Shown: one piece after another, positions 30,101-45,100 of the stretch
How positions within the stretch are numbered: position 1 is the first letter of the stretch
Layout of the letters: each line of letters opens with the position of its first letter
Origin: Serilophus lunatus
Taxonomy: Eukaryota > Chordata > Aves > Passeriformes > Eurylaimidae
Assembly (NCBI GenBank): GCA_013399895.1
Contig: VXBA01001686.1
Location: 124,001 to 188,000, forward strand
Direction of reading: 5' to 3'
DNA: 64,000 bases
Program-made: the position numbers and the translations under genes
The notes under the pieces: generated by a model
Database searches by the model: none
What the model was told of the DNA's origin: nothing
What the model saw: only the letters and a program-made list of their open reading frames with translations

Positions 30101-33100
30101 GTGGGATCAACTGCACCCTCATCAAGTTTGCACATAACACCAACTTGTGCAGTGTGGTCCACACACTGGAGGGAAGGAATGCCATCCAGAGGGACCTGGA
30201 CAGGTTTGAGGGGTGGGAATATGCAAATCTCATGAAATTCAACAAGGCCAAGTGCAAGGTCCTGCACCTGGGTCATGACAAATCCCAAGCACAAATACAG
30301 GCTGAGTGAAGAATGGATTGAGAACAGCTCTGGGAAGGATTTGGGGCTGCTGGTAGACAAGAAGCCCCACATGCCCCAGGAACATGCACTTGCAGCACAG
30401 AAATCCAAATTATACACTGGGCTGCATCAAAGGCAGTGTGGCCAGCAGGTCAAGGGAGGGGATTCTGCCACAGCAAGGTGTTGATTAGTCAGTGCTTAAG
30501 ACAGGGTTAAATGAACAAACAAACAAACACCAACAACAACCAAAAATACCAACACACAAATGCTGTTCACAAATAGAAATACATTTAGAGATGAAGACAA
30601 GATGAGCTGGTCTGTGGACAGGCTTTGGTCAGCCACAAAGACACAGCTGAAATTAAAATAGCTTGGTTCTATTACAACAACACAGGAAGGACTCAGGAAA
30701 CTCCCAACCAGTTACTATCTTCCAGAACCAAGGGGAGTAGGGGCAGGAAGGCGATTGTAAAGTCAGCACCGAGTTCAAACAAGGTCCTGAGCCAAGACTG
30801 CAGCACCCTGGGTGCAGAGAGACACCCGTTTATTTCAGTTTGGAAATCATCAACTTCATGCAGGAAGAGAGCAGCCACCAGACATGAGTGCTGATGGCAG
30901 CAGCACGTGGTTCCAACTGACTCTCCCAGAGTTTTGGGAAGGCAGAAAAGCAACTTTTTATTGGAGCTTGCCCTAGAACCACAGTAGCAGGAAGCTTAAG
31001 ACTTCAGCAGTTACTCATTAACTTCAATTCAGAAAATTCCTTGCCTAGTCTATATCTGTCTAGCTATATATACATAAAACACATAATTCACAGTCAAGTG
31101 ATCTGTTGACCTAAGATCTTTATTGCATCTGTAGCGTAACATGAGGTAGACATATCCCCCAGCCTTAGTCAAAACCTGCAATAGAAATAACTACTGCTAT
31201 TCCTTCCTTTACTAAATTACTCAACCATCCACATCTGTCACTGAATCTGCCTCTAATCAGGGGAATTTTTTTCCCCACTGTAAAAATGTATTAAGCACTT
31301 TATCTCTGACCACACCGGAATTAAGTTTTTAGTCCCTTATTCATTAAGTATTAATTTTGTTAATAGATATTTTATTGCCCCTTTTATAATGCTTTTGTTA
31401 CTTGCTGCTTTAATTTCCTTTAACTAAAATTCCTTCTCACCAAGAAAACATTATTTTCACACCTGTGACATCACTGATCTTTTGCCTAAGCGCATTTGAC
31501 TGGACACTGACTCTCAGACTTTGCTATCATTTTCCATTTAAACTTTTCAGGGCAACTGTTCCAAAACTGAAAGTTTTTTAAAACTTCACCCTCTTGGAAG
31601 TCAGAAACAAGCATACTTCTAGGTGAGGCTGTATTCTACTTGTGCAAACATAATTCCATCACTATTGAAGGATGAGGAACAAACTTGATGACCTGTCCTT
31701 GCGTGAAGCATTTTTTAAATATAAGACTAACTGGCTTAGCTACTATAAACTTTCAGTAAAAAGATTACTTAAACATTTTAATAATTAGCTAGTGGTAACT
31801 TAGAATGGTTAACAAGTGTCCACAAATGACAGCCACTCACTGTACACATTTCTCCTCTTCCTATGAATCACAATGTTTAAGCAGCAAGTTCCTTTTCTGG
31901 CCTGTATGGTGCGGATGCACCTACTATTCTTGTAAAGGAAACTATGAGAGCTGAGACAACCATCCACAAAATCTTGCATCCAGTATCTGCTTCACTAAGG
32001 CATGTCTTAGTAATCCCCAAAAGTCTTTATCCTGTAGGTGCTCAGCTCACAGCCCTCTGGTTCTTCCACCTGATACATTTTGTTGAGGCTTTTTTTGGTG
32101 GTTTTTTAAATTATTTTCCCTTCTTTCATTGCTTTTTAAAGAAAAAAACTACTTTTGATGATTAGACAATCAATACATCAGTTCACTCTCAGCCATTTTT
32201 CAGAATCAGACCAGTTCAGGGACAGGATGCAATACTGTAGCCAAGGGTAGATGCCCTCCCGGTGGTACCTGAAGTTGTGTCTCCTCTTCTGAGAAAATGG
32301 TGACAAAGTCCCCCTGTTGATTTGCATTTATCAGCCACGTGCTGGAGAACACATACCTTTTACATCTCCTCATACCTTTTGCCTTAACCTTTCATTGTAA
32401 ACACTGTGGTTATTCTGGTGAAACAGAAAGTAGTTTTATATTTACTGATTACCCTTTCCTGTAATTTTACCTCTGAAGTCATCTGTAATGTAGGTGTATA
32501 CATGGTTCTCTTACAGTTACCTCTGGATACAGTGAAATTCCTTGTAGCCTTTCAATGTCTTTAGCGATAGTAGTAAATCTTTAAATAAACAGTATTTTCT
32601 AATACACATGAATTCCCCTTTTCCAAAATAGCACAACCATGCAGTAAAGCTTATTTTAAGTGGCTCTTCTGATAGGTATTTTGGGAATACTGTGAACTGT
32701 GTCTATCTTGTTCTCTCTTCATCACGATTCTTTGTCCTACCCACAGCACTACCAGAAGAAACTTCTGCATTATCAGTCATGTGAAGCACCATCCCTGCCA
32801 GCTCACCGTGCTGCACACTGAGTAAGAATATCTTGCTGCATCTCGTGAACAAGATATCTAAATATAGACGTGGGGCTTTTTTATTTGACACATAAAATGA
32901 AGGAAACATTACTTTGCCTCAGAATGAGCAGTTTATGGGATGATGCATGTATTTTCCCACTGCAATAGTTAAATATTAATGAAATAAAATGTGCTGGTTC
33001 TAGTAAGACATATAGCAAGATAAACTGTCAGAACTTAAGAAATACCATCAAGCTGTTACACCCAGAAAAGTAAATCATAATCAGCATAAAACCCACTTAC

Positions 33101-36100
33101 TGTCTTCAAAAGATGACCAAAACTCATTCAGACGAGCTTTTTGTATTATTACAGAAGCTTCAAACACACCTGAGGCTTCGCTTTCAGACACTGTTGTTTT
33201 AGATCCTGCACAGGGCACTACAGCCTGAAGTCACAATTAACACTTCAGTCTCAGTGTTCAATTCCTTTAGAAGGCAAGTAGTATTTTAAGCTTGTCTGAG
33301 ATGATTCAGATTCTCTACCATGTAATGCCCAACTTTAAGTATTTTATAGTATATTGTAATTACTTCAAGGGTTAGCATCACCATAACTACTAAAAAGCGG
33401 GTTTTCATGGCTCCAAAGCATTAGTTAATGTAGGTTCATCCATGCTGATGCTTTACATTTCTTTGTGATCCTCATTATTTTCTCTACTTTCAGTAAGTAA
33501 TAAAAATACGTAGGAATGCTGAATGAACAGAACCTTGCACACAACACTGCTAAACACTTCATTTCTCATCCTGTTGTTGCTTTAAAAGAAGTATCCATTA
33601 TAGTCTGCTTTATCCTTCTGTCTCTCCCTCCAGTATTTCACTGTGGGTTTTTGTGGGTATTTCTGTTTGTTTGTTTATTTTTAAAGAATGCTTTCAACAT
33701 TCAGGCAGAATTACACAAACTGAAGTTCCTACTCAACTAAAAAATACATTCCAGAGCATCAGAGTGCCAAAAAGCATGCCCTATTATATTTCATCTCAAA
33801 TCCTTTTTGCATTATTCCAGGATTTCACAATCTTTTCACAGCTGCTTGCACCTCACTTTCCCCTATAGAGGCATCAACTACTATCAGTGTTTATCCATTT
33901 TCAATTTTTAAAATCACCAGTCCCTGCAATCCATTTTAGTAATTAAGGCATATTCAGCCACTGGTTTTGCAAGACCTAAAAGCACACTGGCTCTCTGAGG
34001 AGGCAATAGCCACTAACAGTTTGATTTCTTCATAGCACCTCATATTTTAATAGCTGTAAGTAAGGCAGCATGCCTCACTGACTGTTTCCCCTCCATGAAT
34101 GCTAGTTGTACGCTTCAGGGAAAAATCCAAGGACAAAAGACTTGAAAGAAAAAAATGTTCTATGGCATCTCCTGTTTGGTCCTGTCTCAATTCAGAATCT
34201 CTCTTTCAAGGTAAGGCAGCAAATATAAAGCTCAAGGTACCCCAAAATGATTTAGAAAGCAATTGTCTTGAGCACCCAAATTAGAAAACAGAAGATGCTC
34301 CTGGGAAACCAAAGCACAAGTGAAATTATTGCTTGGTTAATAATTGTTTGATTTTGTTCAGTGAGCTTTCTTTTGCTTTTATTTAATAATTCTTTTTAAA
34401 GACAGTTCAATTTCTTTAATATTTAATTGCTTCAGGTTTTTGGAAAAAAGAAAATCAGTTCTAGAAAGCAAGTGTACTTGGCACAGCAAAGATATTAAGG
34501 AATACCAATCAATATCACTAGTGAGCTCCTACAGTTGTTCATATATAATGAGAGTAGTGATCAGCAAGATTAATAAAGGCATTAATTGCTGTACTTCTGG
34601 CATGAGTTACATTTTGCTGCAATACCTCAATTCCACAACCACCCTGAAGAAGCCGACATCAGCACATTTCCTTCCACAAAACTGTCTAGAAAGCATAAAC
34701 ATGAATCTAACATCACTCCAGGTGCACCTGGAACCTAACCCATCACATATTCACCTATCATTGAAATTCAGATTCTCTGAACAGCAGTGACTGTCTACCA
34801 TTAGAGCTAAAAACATTCCCTCTGTCATTGTCCTCTTCATGTCCTCCTGCTTTTCATTTCTCCTTCAGGCACACTGGACCATTAAGCAATAAATGAGGAT
34901 GAACTGCAACCTAGGCCAGAGGGATTACTTATCTGAGGTACTCCTACAGCATCAGTGACCTCTCTGGTTTAATGACAGACTCACAGATGAAAAAAGCTGA
35001 AGCTGAGATCACATCTCTCTTCTCTAGATGTTGTGGAGAGTGTGAGAAAGGCTGGTGGGTACTGCTGCAGCTCTCACAGAGCTGACTTGGCTCTGGCACT
35101 GGAGACTGGTTGCCTTACTGCAGCCAAGCTGCTTGGGCTTCAACTTCTCTGCCAAAAATGGTGCCTTTTCACAGCAAGAGAGCAAGATAGCAAGGTGCTC
35201 TCTCAAATACGATTTTACAAAATAGCATCAATGTTATGCCATTTGTTCTTCTGCAGTTACAACTCGATGATATTAGTAAGTTCTTCATATTATTATGACT
35301 AATAAGAAAAAAAGGCAATAAACCAGGAATTGTTATTGGTCTGATGCTAAGGAACATGACTATTGATTTTGGTTTTCCTTTTTTTCATATCTTTTAAGAC
35401 CACCTGAACAGATCAACCTGTGAGATTCATTAGTTTCTTCTGCAACCCATCCTTTCATAGGTGACACGTCAAGGAACAAAAGAGATCTCTACAACAGTCT
35501 TTAAAATAAAAAGCACCATGAAACAAGAGGCAAGCACACTAGACCAATGAATCCTGATTATCTGCATCACTTATATAACTGTTGTGCTATATTCCCTCCA
35601 GGCTGGTTAGGGAACTCTAGAGATTCCATTATGAACATAAACAGTCACCAAGAATCACAGCTAGAAAACAGAAACAAACCAGCATCCAGCTGAGCAATTC
35701 AAATTGAAAATATTTTGTGCACTCCTGGTTCTTTTTTATTCAAATTGCATTTCAAATTCAATTTAAACACTTTGAGAATTGAAACAAAATTATTTTCAGC
35801 AATATTGCATGTACTGTATGCATACATTAGTGTCTCTGTTTTTAATAGGAAGCCAGGATCCTTGATGACAGTAATATATTATCAAAAGAAAGGCTTAAGA
35901 CAATCTACTTGAAATGGATTTTGGTGGTTGTACTTGAAAAGCTGTCTGCTGCCTCTTGGGCAATGGGCTGGCTGCTGAGAGAGGCCAGGTGGGAACGCTG
36001 GGAGTTTGCTCCTGCAGAGAGAAAACACCAAGAACTACCCTTTAGTCCCAGTCTTTACCTCTGGTGCTCACTGCTCACATCTGGGATTTCTGGGCAAGGA

Positions 36101-39100
36101 GGTTATCACACACATTGCCAAGAGCTGCCACCAAATTTAGCCTGTTGTATCATGCCACTGGAAGCCACTTCTATACTTGGCTGAGCATGTTCCAAACTGC
36201 AACACCTGACTTGCTGGTTATCCCAGCATTATCCCAGTTATGTTATTATCCCAGTGTTTGCAGCCAGCAGCATTCAGTTAACATTTGTTATCCTCAGGGC
36301 CAAGGCAGCACTTACTTTTTCCTCAAGAAGCAGAAAAAAATATTCTAAAGCAAGGTATTTCGTCATATGTGCTTCATACTTTAAAAAAAAGGTACAAAAC
36401 TTATTAAGCAATCCATTCTGTCAGTCACCCTACTTCGGGTATGCTATGATCAATAGTCATGTACGTACTTCCATGGCATGATTTTAGAAGGCACAGTTTA
36501 AAAAAGGTGCAAATAGTTCGCAGATGATCTCCTTATATAGCTGCGGCTTGCAGACATGAGCTGCAGAGGCACCCAAGGATGTCTCTGGCCACAGGCAGCC
36601 TCCCATGATCACAGGAGCCATCTTCAATGAGACCGTTTGTTGACAATTCCTCAGTTCCTTGGAAAGTTCAGCATAAACACACATGCATGCTTTAGATATT
36701 TCCACTCACCATAGCAAAGCCACATTAAAAAAAAAAAAGAGAATCTCAGTGTAAACATCTCCCATAAACCCGGTGCTCACCGTGGCACAGCGTGACCAGC
36801 ACACAGACACTCAGGTCATGGGTAACAATGGATGCTAACCAAGGTCACTAGCGAGCTCCTATGGAAGTTTTAAGAAAATATGTTAAGATTAGAGATCAGC
36901 AAGATTATTAAAGGCATCAATTACTGTTGCAATACCTCAATCCCACAACCACCCTGAAGAAGCCGACATCAGCACATTTCCTTCCACAAAACTGTCTAGA
37001 AAGCATAAACATGAATCTAACATCACTCCAGGTGCACCTGGAACCTAACCCATCACATATTCACCTATCATTGAAATTCAGATTCTCTGAACAGCAGTGA
37101 CTGTCTACCATTAGAGCTAAAAACATTCCCTCTGTCATTGTCCTCTTCATGTCCTCCTGCTTTTCATTTCTCCTTCAGGCACACTGGACCATTAAGCAAT
37201 AAATGAGGATGATCTGCAGCCTAGACTTTATCTTGCCTATCCAAAAGCAGTGCCAAAAGGAGATGATGTCAACGTAGCAAAATATAATCCAAGAGGACAC
37301 AAGGGGACAGTCTTGAGCATTGGTACTGGAAAATTAAATAATGCAAGAAAAAACAGAGATTTAACCCTTGCAGGGAGGCTTGTACAGGTGAAGGAGTCTC
37401 TGCATTGGTTCTTCCTGTCACCACCAAAAGCTGTTAGGGATCACCTGTCTCCCAGAGTAGGTAAAGAGAATTTTGTTATAAGCATTTACAGCAGAATTTA
37501 TAGCATTTTGCCTTCCCTTGGCATTAATTCTTGTTTCATAGGGAAAGTTGCAATGCTAATGGGACAATACCTCTGTAAAAAACTCCTGGCAAAACCAATG
37601 AAAAACAAGGCCAGTAAATTACAACTTACAATCAGGACCTGCTATTCTAACTTCTCTCACTTCACAAAACAGATCCTAGTAGGTAGAAAGTAGATTGGGA
37701 AAAGACAGCAGAATCAGAATAAAAACAACACTTTTCTTTCCAGTCACATACAAAAAAAGAAAAGCCACATCAGAACTCCAGCACACACTAAACAGACTTC
37801 TGGAAAACTATCATTAAAATATGGTAAAATCTCAAACCAAACATTTCAAATAGAAAAGAGAAAAACTTAGACCAAGTAAGAACAGAGCTTCCTATTAACA
37901 CCCAATTCAAACAAAATTGACTTTATTTTGCCAGAGCTACCATGACATTCCAATGCATAAATACTTCTGGTCACTTAAATCAGAGTTAATGCACACAACC
38001 TTCTGTGTGCACAGAAGCTGATGCAGCTTCCTGAACAGTATGTCAGAAAACAGAAGAAGAAATAGTTAGGCTGAGACCAACACAGACTAGGTGTAAAGAG
38101 CTGCTTCCAAGATTGGACTTGTGTTCCCTTTTCCTCTAATCTTTTGCTCTTATTAGAAGAGCTCTGTGCAGCCGAAATCACTGAGCAAAAAGGCTCAGGT
38201 TGTAGCTATCAAAATAGCAGGCTTGGGTAAACACTTATTTACTCAAATGCATTTTCAAGAAAAAACAAAGTTTTTATTTTGATGGCTTACTTTCAACATC
38301 AGTTTTGCGTCACCCAAAAATCTCACTGTTTTACATCTACGATTACATTGGAATGCAGTTGGAATATCACCACACAGCTTCACAAGCACATTTCCTGAGC
38401 CAAGGCTGAAAATAACCCACAGGAAAAGGCTGCTGTTGAGCATACAAATGGGTCTTTCATCAATTCTCATGTCACATTTGACTCTCCATTCTACATCTGA
38501 AGTACTCTCTGGAGCTACATTTTGTTAATTTATACCACAGTTGGCTAAAGGAGGCGGAGTGCATGCGTTGGAGGTGAGGGAGAAAAGCCAACATCGGGGA
38601 CAAATATCCAGCATTAACTCAGCTTCCTCCTTTTTAAGGAAAAGGAAATACAGATGCAGAATGCCAAAATTAGGAAAAACACAAACATGGAATAAAACAG
38701 GAAAGAAAAAGATAAAATGTTGGAGATTAATTCATGAAAGTGCGTGACACTGAGTTCCTGTCACCCACACACAGGGGCCCTAGGAAGCAGGCAAAAGGAC
38801 ACAGTGGCTTTAACTGCTCCTCTGCTTACTTCAGGTGCCCCCACATAGCACTGAGCCAGGCTCCAGCTGAAGGCAAGAGCTGACATGCTGAGCTGAGGAG
38901 ACGTCACCGGAGGAAGGACGGGGACATCCTTGTATTGTACCGGGGGGAGCGATGGGAACAGCAGAGTTAGGGCAGTTTTGCCTAATGTAGTGAGCATTTT
39001 GTCAGTGGGAAACAGAGGAAAGCATAGTTTACACTCAAAATGGCTCTTTTAATGCATATGGACTGCATGTGGTTCAAGGTTAATACGATGTAATTGTCCA

Positions 39101-42100
39101 GATTGCTTAAGACTGTGACCAAACCAAGCCACAGACCTTTTGGAGAGCAGGTGAGGGATTCACCCAGCAGCCAGAGCACACCCCAGCAGTGCCCACCTCA
39201 CCACTGCTACCACCACCTTACACCCCCTCTTACAAGCAGCCTCTCTTACCCAGCCCTAACTACATGCAGTAAAAACACAATGTCAAGAACTTAAACCACT
39301 TCTATTTTTATGCAGCACTTGTAATGGCACCTGATAAATTTCAAGTCTCTCATTATTGCACCTCGAGTTCTGTGAGAAGTTACTCCTCATGCTCTGGCTG
39401 TGCCAGCCTGCTTCACCCACCTCTTTCTCTAACCAAAAGCAATAGGGAGCCCTTGAAAAGAGGGATGAAACGAATGCCAAAGACAAAAATTCTCATTCAT
39501 TACAATCTTGGAGAACTTCACAACTGTTCTTATTTCATAAAAGCTTTCAAACCTTTTCATGACTGGATTGTAGAATAACGGTATTGGGAAAATGCAGCTC
39601 TCCAACTCCTTTCTCCCCCTCATTAAAGATGGAGAGGATCAGACTTCAGAATCTCTCCCACCATCAAAACACATTAAATCAGCACATCTCAAAAAACATA
39701 TTTGCATGACAATGTGTCAAGACTCTGTTAAAACAAAAAAAGTTCCTATTTATTCTGATTTAAAAAAAAAATAAAAAAAGGAGGGATGGATATTGGTATA
39801 GTTCTACCAGTTTGTTTTAGAATATTTCAGTATTCTTCTAGAGTGCCTATGTTGTCCTTATAGCATATGCATTTTATTTCAGGTTGTATAGCAGACTAAA
39901 CTGTAAAGCTGCATAACCAAAAGCAACCCCAAAACTAAGGAAAACTTCTCATACAACAGAAACAGACCACAGAGACACTGATTCAGGTGAAGTTTCTTGG
40001 AAGGAAAGAAAAGAAAGCCCAAGACAGCTCATGTGCTTTCCTGAGCAAAAAAAAATACCTTGTGAGTCTTTCATGTAGTTTCTACATGTTACCCTAGTAG
40101 CATAAAATAATTAACTTGACACTACAAAATAGAGTAATTCCAGATCCAAGTTTCCCAGCATCTGCATGCACCCAATTCCTTCCCAAAGTCCTTGTGTCCC
40201 GAGCGACTGTACTACCACTTCTCACCAACATTTCTATGTCTCACTGATTTGGACTCTAATCAGACACACCTAACAATTACAGAAGTTGTTTCTTCATAGT
40301 CCGTAAAAGCAAAACACGAGAAGACAGCAAAATGGCTCATCCCTTATATCTGAGAGCCAAGAATTGCTTTGTCCATTCCCAGCTCCCAAGCCCAGGGCTG
40401 GGACTGCCAAGAGAGGCTCTGCATTCAGCCTCATGGGGGACTGGAAGCAGAGATCTGAGCCATCTGACTCGCTCCTTACTGACAAGCCCTCAGAGCTGGC
40501 AGAAGCCTCCCAGCTGCACAATGGATGTGGAAAAGGGAGGTAGGGAAAGGAAAAGAGACTCAAGGAAGCAGAATACAAAAAGAAAGCCAGTGATAACACA
40601 TGACTAGGGATAATGAAGCCTGATAGAAAAACTAAACAGCCTATTAATCAAAGCTATTCCATTAAAACCTGATGGACAAATGCAAAGAAAGAATTTTAGG
40701 TACAACTAGGGGTGGCAGAAGCCAGCTAGAAACACAGAGAGTGCTGGAAGACAAGACTGAAGAACTGATGCAGGAAAAGGAACCTACCTTCCTCAGATAA
40801 GAAACTAATCCATTATAATTTTTATGAAACAGATAAAATAAAAATCTACATACTTAGCCTCTATCAGGAAATGATTCCCTTCAATAAAATTCAGTAAAAG
40901 GATGTAGTTTAAGGTATAACACCTCCAATACCTAAAATGTATTCTGTGCATTCAAATCTCAGCATAAGTGTTTGAACATTATTTCTAAATGCTACTTAGA
41001 CCCTGCAGTATTTTGTTAATTCAGTGTTTCTGAATGGAAATTTTGTAATTGCAAAAAAACTCTTCCCAAACACAACCAATCCCTAAACAACACCACATTC
41101 ATCTGGTGCAATACTGCTCATCAGAAGCATGCCTCAATCCTAAAAAAGTTCAGTACATCAAAGAGGAATACGTATCAAAGCAAAGTGCTTAACCACACAG
41201 ATTTCAATATGAAATTCAATATTCCAGGAAGGCTTTCATGGACACTTAATTGACCTCTAGGGACTCAGTCACAAAAGCAGAATTTAGAACAGAAAACTAA
41301 ACCTACATTTTGCATCAAGATGCTCATTTCTGGAAAACCAATGGATTATTTTAAATCAGCAGATGTGGGGAAAACAAGTGGTAATATTTAATTAAACCAA
41401 CATTAAGATCTTAAGGGATTGTTGTCACATGGTACTTCTCCTTCCCTCCCTCGCCCTTTCCAAAGAAAAATCCTAGCTGGAAACACAATGACACAGCTAT
41501 AAATTTTGTCTAAATCAATTAGCAACATTTGCAACATCTTGAAGGAATAGTGTCAAAATGAGCCAGTAAATAGAGTGTGCTATTCCCGGAAGGGTGAAGG
41601 AGAAGACTCATTTAACCTGAAACACAATTCTCTTGCCTAGAACAATATAACAAATACCAAAAGGAAGGCGACAAGATCCTAAAAAGTTTAAGTTTCTGTT
41701 TTTTGCAGCATGACAGATATTCCAAGGCATGTTCATTGTTCCTTGGCATCTTTAGATTGCTGGACCAAGGTACACTCAATGTTACCTTGACTTTGTAAGA
41801 AAGGTTTCGCTTTCCTCTTTAGAAAAAAGTTTGTCACTAAAAATAGGATAACCAATGCACACGTATTTTCCTTTCATTAGGAAGTTTTAAAAGAACGTTG
41901 TTACTTCAAAACAGAACCATTACAACTACTGGTCTCTGACAACACAAAAATTAATTGTGGCAGTACCAGCATCACTGACTTTTCACCTCACTTTTCAGGC
42001 CTGAACTGTTCTTTTCTCAGAGAAAACAAAACCCACAAACCCCACCAAATCCAAAGAGCTGCTTTCCCTGTTGTTACCTGTGACTGGATAACGATTTTTA

Positions 42101-45100
42101 AAACTTCTTTTACATTTAACAGTACATTTTCTATCTCACACCATCTAGTCTTCATTCACTTTGGTTATGGAGTTCTCATAGCAACACATTCATGTAAATT
42201 ACCCATTTTAAATTGGCAGTCAAACAGGTAGGTTAGGACAAAACAAACAATGTTTAAAAACCATTTCAAAAGACTTCTTTTTTTCTATAGTGGAAACAAA
42301 ACATGGATTATATCTGCTCCCAAGGTACTGTCATTACTCACTTTGTTGAGAATATTCCCCAGAACTCCTTAACACAAAACAAACCCATCTGACCCAGGCT
42401 CTCCTCCTTTCAAAGCCAAGCCCACCTTCACTAGAAAAAAAGGGCCACATTGAATAATTCAGAAATCAAGCGCTATATGAACACTTGCCATTAACTACCC
42501 AGGCCCGTCATTTGCATTTAAAACCTTGTGGGAAGGCCAAAGTAAACATATCTGAATAAATAAGACCTATGAAGTTTGGATAAGAGTGTTAGAAGCTATT
42601 ACCATTCTCCATATTAAAGCATACTGGTTTCACGAGACAGGTTCATGGGGAAATTTCTCAGCAACCACTGTGTACATTATGAAAATTTTATTTCTTCCTC
42701 CAGAAAGAAATGTAACATGAGGTAAAGACACCACTGAACTCTTCTGGTAATGGCAAGCCTGGCATTCAGATTTAATATATTGAATACATCCTATTATGAC
42801 TAGAATTGCAGGCAATTGGTCTGAATTTCTCAGAAGAACAACCTCATTTGTGCATTGGCTTTAATCATAACATAATTTGCTTTGAGATCCCCATTAGAGT
42901 GCATTACAGGAATTCTAGGTGTCATGATCTATGAAAAAGAGGTAAGTGCATGTTCTGACAGGCTGGGGAAAATGGGAGCAGCAATGACTGACTTCAATAA
43001 CAACAGCAGCTCTGTTTCTCTAACTGGTTTTATAATACACCCCCCCGGCCCAGGAAATGATAAAAGGCTCTTACAGAACTATGCAGAAATGGGAAGACAA
43101 CACTGATAAAGAAGCTTCAAAGGATTGGAGATAACACTGGATGGGAAAACTGGAGAAGCTGCTTGCCTGGCTCTGTTTGAGCAAGGACCCCTACACACCC
43201 CCAAGACAAAGCCAAAATGAATATCTGTCCTTGCTCTTCCAGCATCAGCTGATCCCACTCTGAAGACTAACTACTGTATTGTTGTGTCCTCTGTTTTCCC
43301 TAGGGATTTCTTTGCTCCCTGAGATCTACTGAAGTAACTGCATACATTAATTGTTTCCTAAGGTAGCTTCCAATTATGTAATTTAGTTTAAAAAAAACAC
43401 CTAAATGGCTCTGGCTATAGTTTTCTACATGTGTTTTTTAAAGAAAAACACAACACAAACTCAGTTGTGCCAAGAATATCCAGCTTAGGGAGCAGCTACA
43501 GGTGCAGATGTGCCAGGGAGACAGCTTAAACCCTTCTATCACCATTGGTACTGGGGAAGGTGTGTGTGGAGAGGGAATAACCACCAATCTCACACACTCA
43601 GTCAAGAAAGAAAACTATGGAATTTCACTAAAGGAGCAATTGCAATCTCACATCTACCATGCTTTTCCTAAAGCAAAGAAATATTCTCACCTGGATTAGG
43701 AACCACACAACACAAAGCAAAATAGGTCACATAAACACATAAAATACATCCTTATTTAAATTTGGTCTCTTCCTTCTTAAGTACATCAAATCAAGGCAAT
43801 ACCAAGAGAGTGTGATCAAAATCCCTGAAAGGCACCCAAATATTAAACAAAAAGCATACAACTCAGTTAGGAACTCAACATATACCAAAGACAAAAATAA
43901 GAAACACCTTGCTGTAAAGAAGAAAAATACCCAACAATCACATGAATAAATACACCAATACTGAGCCCATACCAGAAATCCTACTTTCCATGATAAGGCT
44001 TCGTGCTTTCCATCAAACAGTTCATGTTGGCAATATTAACTCCAAAAACAACTATAAACATGGGATGCCCCTTACGATACCTGTCTCTTCCTATGTAAGA
44101 GAGCGTGGTTCGCTAAAGAATGACCAAGTCTCAGATTCTTATGAGGATGTGTTTGCTATACACACATCCAAAATGAAACAGAGCTTAGTAACTCTCAGCG
44201 TCAAAACAAAGTTAAGCGTGACTATCTATTACCTAGTTCATTTATCCTCGAAATTATGCATGTGTTCTCCACAATGTAAAGAAGTATGCTGGGGAGTTTG
44301 GAATATACAGGCCACATTTTTCATTCAAACCCTTTCCTAAAGAAAAATCTTTCAGATCTCTAAGACAAACTGATTGCAGTTAAGAAACTGGATGACACTG
44401 TACTGGGTCAAAACAATGCTTCACCTGTTACCACACTGACAGACACACTAAGTGATGCTATATAGGAAGAACATACAAGCCTGGCCCTTCTCTGTGGCCC
44501 ATGCCTCTTCCCAGAATCCAGCCACAGGAATACAAATATTAAAAGATCAGTTTCTGTCTACTCCATTTAATCCCTGTTTTGGATGTAGAATCACATAATC
44601 ATCACACAAAGATCATCAAGTCCAGCTGTTAACCCAGCACTGCCATGTCCACTGCTACATCTAGATATTTCTTGAACACTTCCAAGGACACTGATTCCAC
44701 CACATTCCTGGGCATCCTGTTCCAATGCCTAACCACCCTTTGAGTGAGGAAATTTTTCCTAATATCCAACCTGAACTTCCCCTGGTGTTATTGGGGGCCA
44801 TTTCCTCGTGTCTATGAATCTGTCCAATCCCTTTTTGAACCTGTTGGTACTATCTGTCTCTACCACCTTCTGAAACAAAGAAGCACAGTAGCAACCTGCA
44901 GAGTTACCAAACCTCATCACACTAATATTCTATGTGAGTCACACAAAAATCGTGCATCACTACCACCTTTGCTGGGAGCACAGACAGACACAGAACACTC
45001 ACTATATTCAGGGAAAGGCAGTAGCTTCTGTTACACCCAAAAAAGCTTTCAAGACCTGATGCAGAATTTACATACCCAAAAGCTTGTCTGCTTTTCCCAG

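Noticed and set aside
34515..37224. Duplicated unit as the two LTRs of an endogenous retrovirus
   Set aside because: No TG...CA termini or primer-binding site and no gag/pol similarity in the 1.9-kb spacer; the uneven divergence also argues against it.
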